Below are positions 15,447 to 23,944 of a stretch of DNA of 42,751 bases, one piece after another (within the stretch, counting starts at the first letter, position 1; each line of letters opens with the position of its first letter). The notes beneath the pieces are model-generated. The model saw only the letters and a program-made list of their open reading frames with translations. It ran no database searches and was not told the origin of the DNA. A program made the position numbers and the translations under genes. Where the stretch lies: contig CAJUDN010000019.1 of the NCBI GenBank assembly GCA_910585355.1, forward strand, positions 1 to 42,751, given 5' to 3'. The stretch comes from an uncultured Lachnospiraceae bacterium. Its GTDB lineage: Bacteria > Bacillota_A > Clostridia > Lachnospirales > Lachnospiraceae.

Positions 15447-16789
15447 GGTTTTTTCATCCTTCCGTCGCCCATCCCCTTCTTTTTCCGGCTTCTCTTCCTT
15501 CTCCCGAATACAGGAAGCTCCATAGAAAGGGCCAGGCTTAAAAAGACCGCCAGCACCGGGCTCATGAGAGCGCGATAGGTAAAAAACTCATGGAGATAAG
15601 AATGATTGCTTAAGACCATGTACCGCAGCAAAACCATACTGCCAAGAAATACGATCAGCCTTACAGCTGTCCCATTCCCTTTCTTTTTATGGAACAGATA
15701 AAAAACTGAGCCCAATACCAGAAAAGATACCGCCATTCCGGCCGCAACTCTCACAGGTTCCACTCTGGTTTCACCGCCAAACATCATTGTCAGATTCGCC
15801 GCCACCGCCATGGGAATCCTTGCAAAACCGTCCGCCTGTTCTCCCGGCAAAGCGCCGCTTACCCGCTCCCCGGCAGAAGAAAGAGCAAGCAGAAATTTAT
15901 TCTCCCCTGTAACCAGAGATGCGGCCATCCATTTTACCAGAAAGGTTCCCATATAAGCCAATCCCCAGCAGATTCCGCTCCAAAACAGCAAATGAAAACT
16001 TCCTTTCCCGTCTCCCAGACGTCTCTCCTTCGCCCTCACGGCGATCACCAGGATTAAGGGCACAAGAAGCGCCGCCGTCTCTGTGGTTAAAAAGTCAAAA
16101 AAGGCGACCAGTACCCCTCCTGCAAGGGAAAGGCAGGTTATGTATGCATCCCCCTTTCTCTCCGCCCACAAATACAGGGGACATAAAAGAAAGCAGATCA
16201 CAAACGCCGGTTCATATTCCAGGCTTAAGCCGATATTCCATATCTGTACCGCCCCCATGGACAAAAGAAATCCCATGCCAATATCATAATGCTTCCCGGC
16301 AAACAGCATCGCCGCAGTCAGTGTCGCCAGACTCATGGCAGCCAGGAATCCCACTATTTTTATCCCTTTTACATCCATAACAAGATGGAAAAGACGGACA
16401 AAGACAGCCGACCCGTGCCAGTACCTTGTATAATCTGTATCCGGCTCCATATCCTCCGTGACCGACAGATACAGGCCGGCATTTTCCCCAAGCTCTCCTC
16501 CGCTGTAATACCAGGTATCCAGAGAAGATAACAGGGGATTTTCCCCGCCCATATTCCAGCTTACATTTAACAGAATCGTATCCGCATAATTATCGCTGAT
16601 GCCATTCCATTTTTTCCCTCTTTCGAAGGAAAATGCTTCCTTCTCTTTGTAGGACAGGGCGCTTTCTTCCATATGCTCCCTGAGCGTCTCGTTGGGAATC
16701 GCTGCCGCACACATAAGAAGAAACCACAAAAATCCAAGGAGTCCCCAGAAAACGGCTATATGAACTGCAATTACTTTTTTTCCGCCCAT
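15443..16789 (-). CDS. Multi-pass membrane protein, possible GT-C-like glycosyltransferase
   Basis: A 448-residue protein with one N-terminal helix, an extracytoplasmic region (about 30-140, containing a WNMGGENP loop and several Asp/Glu), and about nine further helices. This resembles the layout of polyprenyl-sugar-dependent GT-C transferases or flippase-like partners, but no diagnostic motif is seen. Overlaps with both neighbours (TAATG with the cyclase upstream, ATGA with the GT2 downstream) indicate a tightly coupled unit. The very C-terminus is basic (KRSRKKKG) and cytoplasmic. Confidence 0.6.
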   Translation of the reverse strand: MGGKKVIAVHIAVFWGLLGFLWFLLMCAAAIPNETLREHMEESALSYKEKEAFSFERGKKWNGISDNYADTILLNVSWNMGGENPLLSSLDTWYYSGGELGENAGLYLSVTEDMEPDTDYTRYWHGSAVFVRLFHLVMDVKGIKIVGFLAAMSLATLTAAMLFAGKHYDIGMGFLLSMGAVQIWNIGLSLEYEPAFVICFLLCPLYLWAERKGDAYITCLSLAGGVLVAFFDFLTTETAALLVPLILVIAVRAKERRLGDGKGSFHLLFWSGICWGLAYMGTFLVKWMAASLVTGENKFLLALSSAGERVSGALPGEQADGFARIPMAVAANLTMMFGGETRVEPVRVAAGMAVSFLVLGSVFYLFHKKKGNGTAVRLIVFLGSMVLLRYMVLSNHSYLHEFFTYRALMSPVLAVFLSLALSMELPVFGRRKRSRKKKGMGDGRMKKP

Positions 16790-18591
16790 TATTTTCTCAC
16801 TTCATCCACCTGATACACAAACACGCCCTTACTCTTGCCCTTTAGAGGAATCTCTCCCATAGGCGTCACTTCCACCCGGTCCTTTACTGCCTCATAGACT
16901 GCCTCGCTGATGAGGATCTGTCCCCGTTCTGCATTGCTCTCCAGCCGCGCCGCCGTGTTCACCGTATCGCCGATGGCCGTGTAATCCATACGGAATTCAC
17001 AGCCGATATTGCCCACTACGGCCTCCCCGCAGTTGACGCCGATTCCAAAGGCCACGCTTTTTCCGAAACGCTTTTCGAACTTTTCCGCAATGGCGTCTGC
17101 CCCGGCTTTCATATCCCACGCCGTGCACACCGCCTTAAAAATGTAATCGTCCAGTGCAAAAGGAGCATTGAATACGGCCATCGTAGCGTCGCCCACAAAT
17201 TTATCCAGAGTGCCGCCGTTATCAAAGATGGACTTGGTGGTCAGGCTTAAATATTCGTTGAGAATCTCCACTACTTCTTCCGGCCTGAGACTTTCCGACA
17301 TGGTGGTAAATCCCCGGATATCTACAAACAACACGGCAATCTGCCTGTTCTCTCCTCCAAGAACCAGTTCAAAATCCGTATCCTTGCTGATCTTTTCCAC
17401 AATCTGAGGCGCCACATATTGCTTGAACACATTCACGACTTTCCGCCTGCGGAGGATTTCTGCCAGGTATCCCTCTATGACCCGTTCCCCATAGATCAGA
17501 ATCAGCATGGCAGGAACCAGGACCACGGGAACCAAAATTCCCTGTTCATACATAAATCTGGCAAACAGCACATCAAGAACGACCAAAATCCCGGTTCCCG
17601 CAGAAACCGGTATGATTTTTGCCCTGCGTATGATCGCAAAAAAGATTCCGCAGAGAAAGGCTGACGCTGTGGCGTAAAGAAAGGGAGAGGCAGGTAGCTG
17701 CGTCTTTCCTTTCAACAATGCGTCGATAATATTGGCATGAATCTCCACTCCGTACATCTGGCTGTTATGGGATATTGCCGTGGAGTAGGAATCCTGCATT
17801 CCCACCGCATAGGCCCCCACCAGCACAATGGCATCCTGAAACAGCCTTGGTTCCACCGTCCCATTCAACACGTCGGCCATGGATACCACATTGTATCCGC
17901 CGGGCTTTCCTGAATAGGAAAAATAGTACCGGTTCCCTCTTCCGTACACGGCCGGGAATACTGCTTCCTTCCCCTGGCTTTCCTGATAATTTTTGTAAAT
18001 CTGAGAGGAAAGACTGTAGATTCTCTCGCCTTCATGGTCCAAATATGCCATGGCCTGGCGCACGAATCCGTCGCGATCCACAGCCGTGTTGGCATACCCG
18101 CAGATTATGCTGTCTTTTAGTTTCTCATACGGTTCTATGACATAGTCCACATAATAAGGATTATAGGTCATGTTTCCTTTTTCATCTCTCTCCGGCATCT
18201 CCTTAAAAGAAAAACTGAGTGCCGCCACCACGTTTTTGGCTTCCTTGCAGGTATCGGCAAAATGGCTATCGCCCTCCTCATCCGTCTTCTCACTGTAAAT
18301 CACATCGAATCCGATAACCGCCGGTCTTGCTTCTGGATCTTTGTTTAACAGTTCCACCAGCTGAGCCGGAATATGCCGGCTCCAGGTATTCACAGGCCCA
18401 TATTGTTCTAACGTTCTGTCGTCGATTCCGATGATATAAATCTTTTTGTTGGTTATGGAGGTTCTCTGATTGAGCCGGTCCAAAATTCCCATATCCCAGA
18501 ATCCGGCCGTACCAAAATAGAATATTATGAAAGACAGCAGTGTGACAGCCGCTGTGGCTATGATAGTTATGTTTCCGGCTTTACTCTTCAT
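16789..18591 (-). CDS. CHASE2-domain class III adenylate cyclase
   Basis: A 600-residue membrane sensor. One helix (8-30) leads to an extracellular CHASE2 domain (about 35-300), then three helices (303-370) and a cytoplasmic class III cyclase domain (about 412-595). Catalytic residues are visible: D424 (VDIRGFT) and D468 (DKFVGDA) for metal, K464 for adenine, T538 in DYTAIGDTVN, and N545 and R549 for the transition state. Lys plus Thr is the class IIIb adenylate cyclase pattern; such enzymes are often bicarbonate-stimulated. The ATG at 18591 follows AAAGGGGAAG. The product, cAMP, fits the cNMP-binding phosphatase two genes upstream in the same block. Confidence 0.85.
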   Translation of the reverse strand: MKSKAGNITIIATAAVTLLSFIIFYFGTAGFWDMGILDRLNQRTSITNKKIYIIGIDDRTLEQYGPVNTWSRHIPAQLVELLNKDPEARPAVIGFDVIYSEKTDEEGDSHFADTCKEAKNVVAALSFSFKEMPERDEKGNMTYNPYYVDYVIEPYEKLKDSIICGYANTAVDRDGFVRQAMAYLDHEGERIYSLSSQIYKNYQESQGKEAVFPAVYGRGNRYYFSYSGKPGGYNVVSMADVLNGTVEPRLFQDAIVLVGAYAVGMQDSYSTAISHNSQMYGVEIHANIIDALLKGKTQLPASPFLYATASAFLCGIFFAIIRRAKIIPVSAGTGILVVLDVLFARFMYEQGILVPVVLVPAMLILIYGERVIEGYLAEILRRRKVVNVFKQYVAPQIVEKISKDTDFELVLGGENRQIAVLFVDIRGFTTMSESLRPEEVVEILNEYLSLTTKSIFDNGGTLDKFVGDATMAVFNAPFALDDYIFKAVCTAWDMKAGADAIAEKFEKRFGKSVAFGIGVNCGEAVVGNIGCEFRMDYTAIGDTVNTAARLESNAERGQILISEAVYEAVKDRVEVTPMGEIPLKGKSKGVFVYQVDEVRK

Positions 18592-18680
18592 GGCTTCCCC
18601 TTTCACCCTCTTTTTCCCGTTTTTTCTTCCTGGTACACCATTCGGCAAATAACTGAACCAAGAACGCAGAATGTTTTTCG

Positions 18681-18743
18681 AGTGTGCAGGCCAAAAAACG
18701 TAGGCGTAGTGGAGCTGCGCTGAGGCTTTTTAACCTGTACACT
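18681..18743. repeat. Long hairpin repeat between the MBL and cyclase genes
   Basis: AGTGTGCAGG (18681-18690) and CCTGTACACT (18734-18743) pair with one mismatch. Inside, AAAAAA faces a TTTTT run. The right arm includes the MBL stop codon. On the minus strand it could be a partial terminator between the two genes, or a palindromic repeat like those at 57-110 and 26285-26344. Confidence 0.5.
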
Positions 18744-19623
18744 AATCTGGACGGATACGCGCCTTCAGGAGCACCCGCGTTCCTTCTCTGGCGAAGACAA
18801 CGCTGCCGTTCCACTCCCCGGCCCCGGCCTGCGCCGCCCGTTCCATGTCCTTTAGCTGTCTGTCCGTCCTTCCCCATTCATGGTGGCTGATATACAGGCG
18901 CTCCGCTCTGCACTCCTTTGCCATCTCCACACCCTGCTGCCAAAAGCTGTGCCCAAATCCTGTAACTTTTGCATATTCCTTCCTGTCATAGGGAGCATCA
19001 AATATCAGCATCTTACAGCCATCCGCAAACTCCCTATATCTCTTTTGAAATTCTCTATCCTCTCCCAGCTCGCAGTCCAGTCCATAAACTACAGACTGTT
19101 TTTTTCTCTCCAACCGGTATATGACACAGTTATTGGGGTGATTGGATTTCATGACTCTGACGGTAACCTCCCCCGGCAGATTCCAGATATCTTTGTCCTC
19201 TGTATCATGCCAGGTAACCTTAGCCGTCGTCTGCGCCATGGTTACCGGCCAAAAAGGCGGATTCATAGCCGGCCAAAAGCATTCCCGAAAAGACCTTTTA
19301 ACGTCACAGGGACCATAAAGCTCCACTGCCATTCCTTTTTCGAACAGGCAGGGAAACAGAAAGAGCCCTGTAATATGGTCCATGTGAAGATGGCTTACAA
19401 AGATATGTATCGCCTGGTCCTCTCGCCAGAGCCCCTTTGACCTTGCCTCCTTAAGCCGGTTCCCCAGCTCCATGATACCGGTCCCCCCGTCAAATACGGC
19501 GATTCCCTCCGGCCAGTCTACGGACACGCAGCTCGTATTTCCCCCGAATTCCATCCTGTCTCTGTAGGGAGCCGCCATGGAACCTCTGGTTCCCCAGAAT
19601 CTTACGCAAAGGCCCTCTTCCAT
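18742..19623 (-). CDS. MBL-fold metallohydrolase, possible cyclic-nucleotide phosphodiesterase
   Basis: A 293-residue metallo-beta-lactamase-fold protein. FWGTRGS (9-15), GGNTSC (27-32) and SHLHMDH (77-83, the HxHxDH motif) mark the start of the fold. Later histidines and Asp (SNHPNN, YGLDCE, ISHHEWG) complete a dinuclear site. This subgroup contains RNase Z-like and cyclic phosphodiesterase-like enzymes. Lying between a cyclase and a cNMP-binding phosphatase, a role in cAMP degradation is attractive but is inferred from context only. The start follows GGGGGG; the preceding gene ends 12 bases upstream. Confidence 0.7.
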   Translation of the reverse strand: MEEGLCVRFWGTRGSMAAPYRDRMEFGGNTSCVSVDWPEGIAVFDGGTGIMELGNRLKEARSKGLWREDQAIHIFVSHLHMDHITGLFLFPCLFEKGMAVELYGPCDVKRSFRECFWPAMNPPFWPVTMAQTTAKVTWHDTEDKDIWNLPGEVTVRVMKSNHPNNCVIYRLERKKQSVVYGLDCELGEDREFQKRYREFADGCKMLIFDAPYDRKEYAKVTGFGHSFWQQGVEMAKECRAERLYISHHEWGRTDRQLKDMERAAQAGAGEWNGSVVFAREGTRVLLKARIRPD

Positions 19624-19635
19624 TTTCCGCCCCCC

Positions 19636-20811
19636 TTATCTTGCCAGATATACCATAGTAATATCATCTGACTGAGCCGCTCCTCTTGTAAACGCTTCCA
19701 CCTCTTCATACATCCGCTCAATAAAGACCTCTGGATCATTGGATTCCTCCATATGGCGGTTTAAGGCGTCTTCCATGCCCTGATCCGAGAACATCTCCCC
19801 GTTGATATCAAAGGCCTCCGTCACTCCGTCTGTGTAAAGACAGAACCGGTCTCCGGGCATCAGCCTGTCGGACTGCTCCCTGTAAGGCATATCCTCCATG
19901 ATTCCCACGACGAAATCCACCTTGCAGTCCAACTGTTTAAACGACTTTCCTCCTCTGCTGATAAACGGCTTGTTATGCCCGCCGTTTACAAAAGTAAGTT
20001 TACCTGTATCCGTATCAAGGACGCAGATAAAGACAGTGACGAACAGCTCCTCCTCATTGTCCTCGTTAAGCCGGTTATTCACCAGCTCCGCCACCTCCGC
20101 CACAGGCATATCAAGCATCATGTAATTTTTAATGTGGGTCTTTGCCAGAGTCATAAAGAGGGCCGCCGGCACTCCCTTTCCCGACACGTCCGCCACCAGA
20201 AAGCAGAGCCGGTGTTCGTCGATACGGAATATATCATAGAAATCTCCACCTACCTCCTTGGCAGGTTTCATCCTGGCGGTGATCTTTACGTTTGGCATCT
20301 CACAGAACTCCTCAAAGGATTTGGGAAGGAATCCCGTCTGGATCCGGGACGCGATCTCCAATTCCGACCGAAGACGCTCCCTTTCAGTCACCATCTGGGT
20401 AGTCTTGGTATACAAAAGCTCCAGAAGAGCTCCATAGACCTTATGGTTGGCCTCGGCAATCTCCAGAAACAGATTCCTGGCAATGTTGGCGCATACTGCC
20501 GGAGTGACAGCCCGGACCGTGGCTTTCCTTACCCCGTCTTTAATAAGGGCCAGTTCTCCCACAACGTCTCCCGCCCCCAGTTCATTGATCAGAAGTCCGT
20601 CTCCGGTCAGCACATGGGCTTCTCCCTCCAGGATAATATACATGCCGTCATCCGGAGGATTTCCCACAGTCACCATATCCTCACCTTTCTCAAAGGTCTT
20701 AAGTTCCGTGGCATCCAAAAGAAGTTTCGAGCCCTCTGGCATCCGGCCGTCCTTCTGGATCTGGAAAAAATCCTTGATAATTTTCAAATGTTTCCACTGT
20801 TCATCCATCAT
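19636..20811 (-). CDS. Cyclic-nucleotide-binding PP2C phosphatase (RsbU/SpoIIE type)
   Basis: A 391-residue protein. Residues 15-125 form a cNMP-binding domain; the phosphate-binding cassette GELALIKDGVRKATVRA (85-101) retains E86 for the ribose and R95 for the phosphate. A helical linker (135-165, ERERLRSELEIASRIQTGFLP) leads to a PP2C-type domain with GGDFYD (188-193), ADVSGKG (207-213), GGHN (277-280), YTDGVTEA (326-333) and SDDIT (381-385), so all acidic metal ligands are present. The expected role is to dephosphorylate the STAS antagonist encoded at 40344-40619 when cAMP is bound. Its ATG overlaps the stop of the upstream kinase-like gene (ATGA). Confidence 0.85.
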   Translation of the reverse strand: MMDEQWKHLKIIKDFFQIQKDGRMPEGSKLLLDATELKTFEKGEDMVTVGNPPDDGMYIILEGEAHVLTGDGLLINELGAGDVVGELALIKDGVRKATVRAVTPAVCANIARNLFLEIAEANHKVYGALLELLYTKTTQMVTERERLRSELEIASRIQTGFLPKSFEEFCEMPNVKITARMKPAKEVGGDFYDIFRIDEHRLCFLVADVSGKGVPAALFMTLAKTHIKNYMMLDMPVAEVAELVNNRLNEDNEEELFVTVFICVLDTDTGKLTFVNGGHNKPFISRGGKSFKQLDCKVDFVVGIMEDMPYREQSDRLMPGDRFCLYTDGVTEAFDINGEMFSDQGMEDALNRHMEESNDPEVFIERMYEEVEAFTRGAAQSDDITMVYLAR

Positions 20812-22958
20812 TTCACCATACCCTGCTGTTTCTTTTCTGCGTCTTCCGGCCCTTTTGCCGCCTGTTTTTCCGGCCTTTTCCCAATGGTTACTTTAGGCTC
20901 CCTTCTGGGGCGTGCCTTTTGCTCCCGCTTCTGCAGTTCGGCAAAACTGACAGCCGTTTTCTGAGGCTTCTTCGCCCTCTCCTCTCTGACCTTTGCTACT
21001 TCTTCTTTCACGCTTTTGAGCGTATTTTTCACCGACATATCTTTATGGATAGCGCCGACCTGCCGGAGCGAACTATTATAAATATTGAGCACCCCATTGA
21101 CATAGCTTTTCTTTCGCTCCTCCTTCCCGGTTCTCTCCTGCACCATATCCTCTGAGATCTTTCCTTTGGACTCCATCGCGGTGTTTACCAGCTTTTCAAC
21201 CTGCTTCCACTCCTCCGGCTCCACAAGCACCATTTTTTCTTTCATATGATCCTGAAAGATCTGCACTCTTTTTGCCATGACATCGATCTGCTTTTGAGGG
21301 ATGATATCTCCCAAAGCAAACTCCAAAGTATCTCTGTCAAGCTTCGCAATATTCTGCGCCATTTCTTGACTGATAAATGTCATATCCTTTACTTCCCCCT
21401 GATGGAGGGTACTAAGGGACTCTTTTTCTCCAAAAGAAAGGTCATTGTCGATACCCTGGAGTCCTACGATGGTGCGTTTTCCATTCGCGTCCGGTTCGCT
21501 TAACTGCATAAACATGTTACGGCCATGCCTGTCATTCTGTCCGCAGAGAAAATCCAGCGCTTCCATACTGCACATGTCTTTAAGAAACGAGGCGTTGTAT
21601 GTAAACTCTGTCTGCTCGATGAGAGCCAAGTCCTCCTCTTTTCGGGAGGAAAGATCCAGCCCCTTTGCAAACTCCATAAAACATCCTGTTTTCACCGTAC
21701 CGTTTATGCTGACCCTCATCTTTTCCGAGTGGGCAATCATATGACCCACGCCTAACAGTTCCGCAATCCGGGAAGTGGCTACATTTCTGGAAGTCAGCTC
21801 ATTTCCCTGATCCAACTCCGCTCTTATATTATAGACAGCCGTATCGTCTCCTGCCGCCATTATTTTTTCATTCGACAGTTCATAGGCCAGGGCTCCGTCC
21901 CGGATCACCTGCTCCATGACTTCCATCTGCTTTTCGTCTTTCAGCCCGGCTCTTATACTGATCAGATTCCGCTTCATGGTTCTGTAATCCAGATTGGGCT
22001 CCTTCTTGTTTGCCTCCAGATCCGGAAGGTTCATGAGAACATCCATATTTCTATAACATATCTCTTTGATGCCCTCCATACAATTCTCATCGATGCATCC
22101 TCTCATAAGGCGCTCTTTTCCCGCGGCATCCAGACCGGCCGAGGAGGCTTTTAGCTTTTCTTGATATTTTTCTGCGATTAACGATACATTATCCAGCTTT
22201 TCGAAGTTTGCGATTAGTCCCGCCATATCCGCTTTCTTCGGATCATGATCATCCATCTGAAACCATTGTTCTCCAAGAAGAGAGGATGTTCCTGAATGGG
22301 TTAACACGTTGTCCCCGATTCCCTTCTCACTATCTTCTTTCATCCAGTCAAAATTATCTTCCATGATCTTCCTGAGGACCGGATTGGTCTTCTTGTCGAT
22401 CTTATCGATCACCCGCCTCAGACGGGTCTCAGGCTTTAAAAGTTCCCGTTCCTCCGTGAAAAATCCTGTTTTCCCCTGATAATTTACCTTCAGCCTCTGG
22501 TTCACCTGGTTTCCCACTATCTCGCCCTTTGTATCTTCCAGCTTAATCTCTGCCATATCAAATACAAGGGCCTTCTCCCAGGAGTCCCCTTCATATTCCT
22601 TAATCTTCCTTGCATCCCGCATCTGATCGATATTTAAGCCGTCCTGATAGGAAAACAGACTGTCAATGACCGCCAGCCTCTCTCTGCCGGAAGAGGAGAC
22701 GGCTCCCCGCCTTGCCTGTGAGTATGCCTTGCAGGCCTCCATCAGCTTATCGTTGGCGGCCACCACCTTCTTGGCGCTCTCCAGATTGATGGGCTCTGCC
22801 CTCAAGGCGGCAAATTCCTGAAAAGCCTCTGACACATTCTTAAACAGAGACGAATTCCCCGACTTTTTCATCTCATCTGAAAAAAAATTCTCAAACTCCT
22901 CAAACTCCCACACCCGCGCTCTCAAATCCTGAGCCTTTTTCTTTCCAAATAAATCCAT
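20808..22958 (-). CDS. Large protein with PI3K/HipA-like kinase signature; candidate secreted effector
   Basis: A 716-residue soluble protein with no signal peptide. Residues 380-515 resemble the core of atypical (PI3/4K-, FAM20- or HipA-like) kinases: SRNVATSRIAELLGV (390-404), CGQNDRHGRN (472-481, the catalytic loop with D476, H478 and N481) and GIDNDLSFG (502-510, the metal-binding Asp504/Asp506). A possible N-lobe lies around residues 155-180 (NYQGKTGFFTEERELL). The N-terminal 110 residues and the Lys/Arg/Glu-rich C-terminus (600-716) are helical and disordered, as in some secreted or adaptor-bound proteins. The ATG at 22958 follows GGAAGGAGG and is preferred over an upstream in-frame start. 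The kinase assignment is by motif only. Confidence 0.55.
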   Translation of the reverse strand: MDLFGKKKAQDLRARVWEFEEFENFFSDEMKKSGNSSLFKNVSEAFQEFAALRAEPINLESAKKVVAANDKLMEACKAYSQARRGAVSSSGRERLAVIDSLFSYQDGLNIDQMRDARKIKEYEGDSWEKALVFDMAEIKLEDTKGEIVGNQVNQRLKVNYQGKTGFFTEERELLKPETRLRRVIDKIDKKTNPVLRKIMEDNFDWMKEDSEKGIGDNVLTHSGTSSLLGEQWFQMDDHDPKKADMAGLIANFEKLDNVSLIAEKYQEKLKASSAGLDAAGKERLMRGCIDENCMEGIKEICYRNMDVLMNLPDLEANKKEPNLDYRTMKRNLISIRAGLKDEKQMEVMEQVIRDGALAYELSNEKIMAAGDDTAVYNIRAELDQGNELTSRNVATSRIAELLGVGHMIAHSEKMRVSINGTVKTGCFMEFAKGLDLSSRKEEDLALIEQTEFTYNASFLKDMCSMEALDFLCGQNDRHGRNMFMQLSEPDANGKRTIVGLQGIDNDLSFGEKESLSTLHQGEVKDMTFISQEMAQNIAKLDRDTLEFALGDIIPQKQIDVMAKRVQIFQDHMKEKMVLVEPEEWKQVEKLVNTAMESKGKISEDMVQERTGKEERKKSYVNGVLNIYNSSLRQVGAIHKDMSVKNTLKSVKEEVAKVREERAKKPQKTAVSFAELQKREQKARPRREPKVTIGKRPEKQAAKGPEDAEKKQQGMVK

Positions 22959-22998
22959 GTTTTTCCTCCTTCCACGAGTAAACGGACATGCTGCTGCC

Positions 22999-23922
22999 TT
23001 ACCTAACCGGACGGATATAGAATCTTCCATACCCATCCCCAGAACCATACCTCACCTCACAGTCGCCGATACGGGTCCACTGTTCCCGTCCGATTCTCCA
23101 CAGGTTCTCTTCTTCCCATGCACTGTAAAGGGCGCTGATGAAAAGCTCCGGCGCGGATGATACCTGGTAGGCCATGGCCCGGAATACCTCATAATTACAG
23201 GAAGCCGCCGCAGAGCTTTCCGCACGCTCCCCGTCGAGAGCCGCCCGGATGTCGATCCGGTATCTTCCCTGGCCCGGTTCTCGGTATAATCCTAACAGTA
23301 CGGTTTCCTTGGGGGTATCGGCCTTGCCGGACGCAGCGGATTTGCCGCCCGATGAAGAAGTGCTCCCGGAAGTTCCTGTGATTTGGCCGACAAAGGAAGA
23401 ACTGCCCGCCGCCGTGCCTTCCGCCGTCTCAATTTTTACAAATTCCACGGCGTTTTCCCCTACCCGGAAGCTGCGGTTTCCTGAAAATCTCTGGCTCAGT
23501 TTGGTTCTCATCCCGTTTAACGCCTCTTTTCCATTCCATTCCGACGACGGATCGCGCACCTGCTGCGGCGCCTGAAATTCTGTCTCCAGGATTATCTCCT
23601 TTTTCTCATACCAGGCCCCGTCCTGATCCACATAATACCCATCAGGAGTGACGGTATCTTTTAACATGCCCCCGTTCTGAGGAATATAGTAGGATTTTCC
23701 CAGAACCTCCACCCAGCCGACAGCCGGACTCCCGTCTTCCAGGTAGTAATGCCATCCGTCCTCCTGCTGCGACCATCCTGGTTCCGCACCCAGAGCCGGG
23801 AGCGGAACAGATAATGATATTGCCGATATTGCCATTACAAGACCGGGGACAGCAGCTGCCAAAACCTTATATCTGTTGTCTGTCTTCCCTGATTTCCTTA
23901 TCCCTTTCATTTCCCAAATCAT
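22999..23922 (-). CDS. Exported protein with cell-wall-binding repeats
   Basis: About 307 residues. A basic N-terminus and hydrophobic segment (about 20-43) ending ALGA form a signal peptide. Choline-binding-type repeats follow (EDGWHYYLEDGSPAVGWVEV, then YYIPQNGGMLKDTVTPDGYY and DQDGAWYE), then a Ser/Gly-rich linker and a C-terminal mixed domain with no family I know. It should bind the cell wall. Adjacent to the pilin and lipoprotein genes, it may anchor the secretion apparatus to peptidoglycan or teichoic acid. The start is uncertain: GGGAGGAG is 13 bases from the chosen ATG; an ATG 12 bases further in is possible. Confidence 0.7.
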   Translation of the reverse strand: MIWEMKGIRKSGKTDNRYKVLAAAVPGLVMAISAISLSVPLPALGAEPGWSQQEDGWHYYLEDGSPAVGWVEVLGKSYYIPQNGGMLKDTVTPDGYYVDQDGAWYEKKEIILETEFQAPQQVRDPSSEWNGKEALNGMRTKLSQRFSGNRSFRVGENAVEFVKIETAEGTAAGSSSFVGQITGTSGSTSSSGGKSAASGKADTPKETVLLGLYREPGQGRYRIDIRAALDGERAESSAAASCNYEVFRAMAYQVSSAPELFISALYSAWEEENLWRIGREQWTRIGDCEVRYGSGDGYGRFYIRPVR

Positions 23923-23944
23923 TTTCTCTGTTTTTCTCCTCCCT

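Noticed and set aside
19975..20964. 329-codon open frame on the plus strand
   Set aside because: It lies opposite the PP2C phosphatase and the kinase-like gene, which have family motifs and ribosome sites; this frame has neither.
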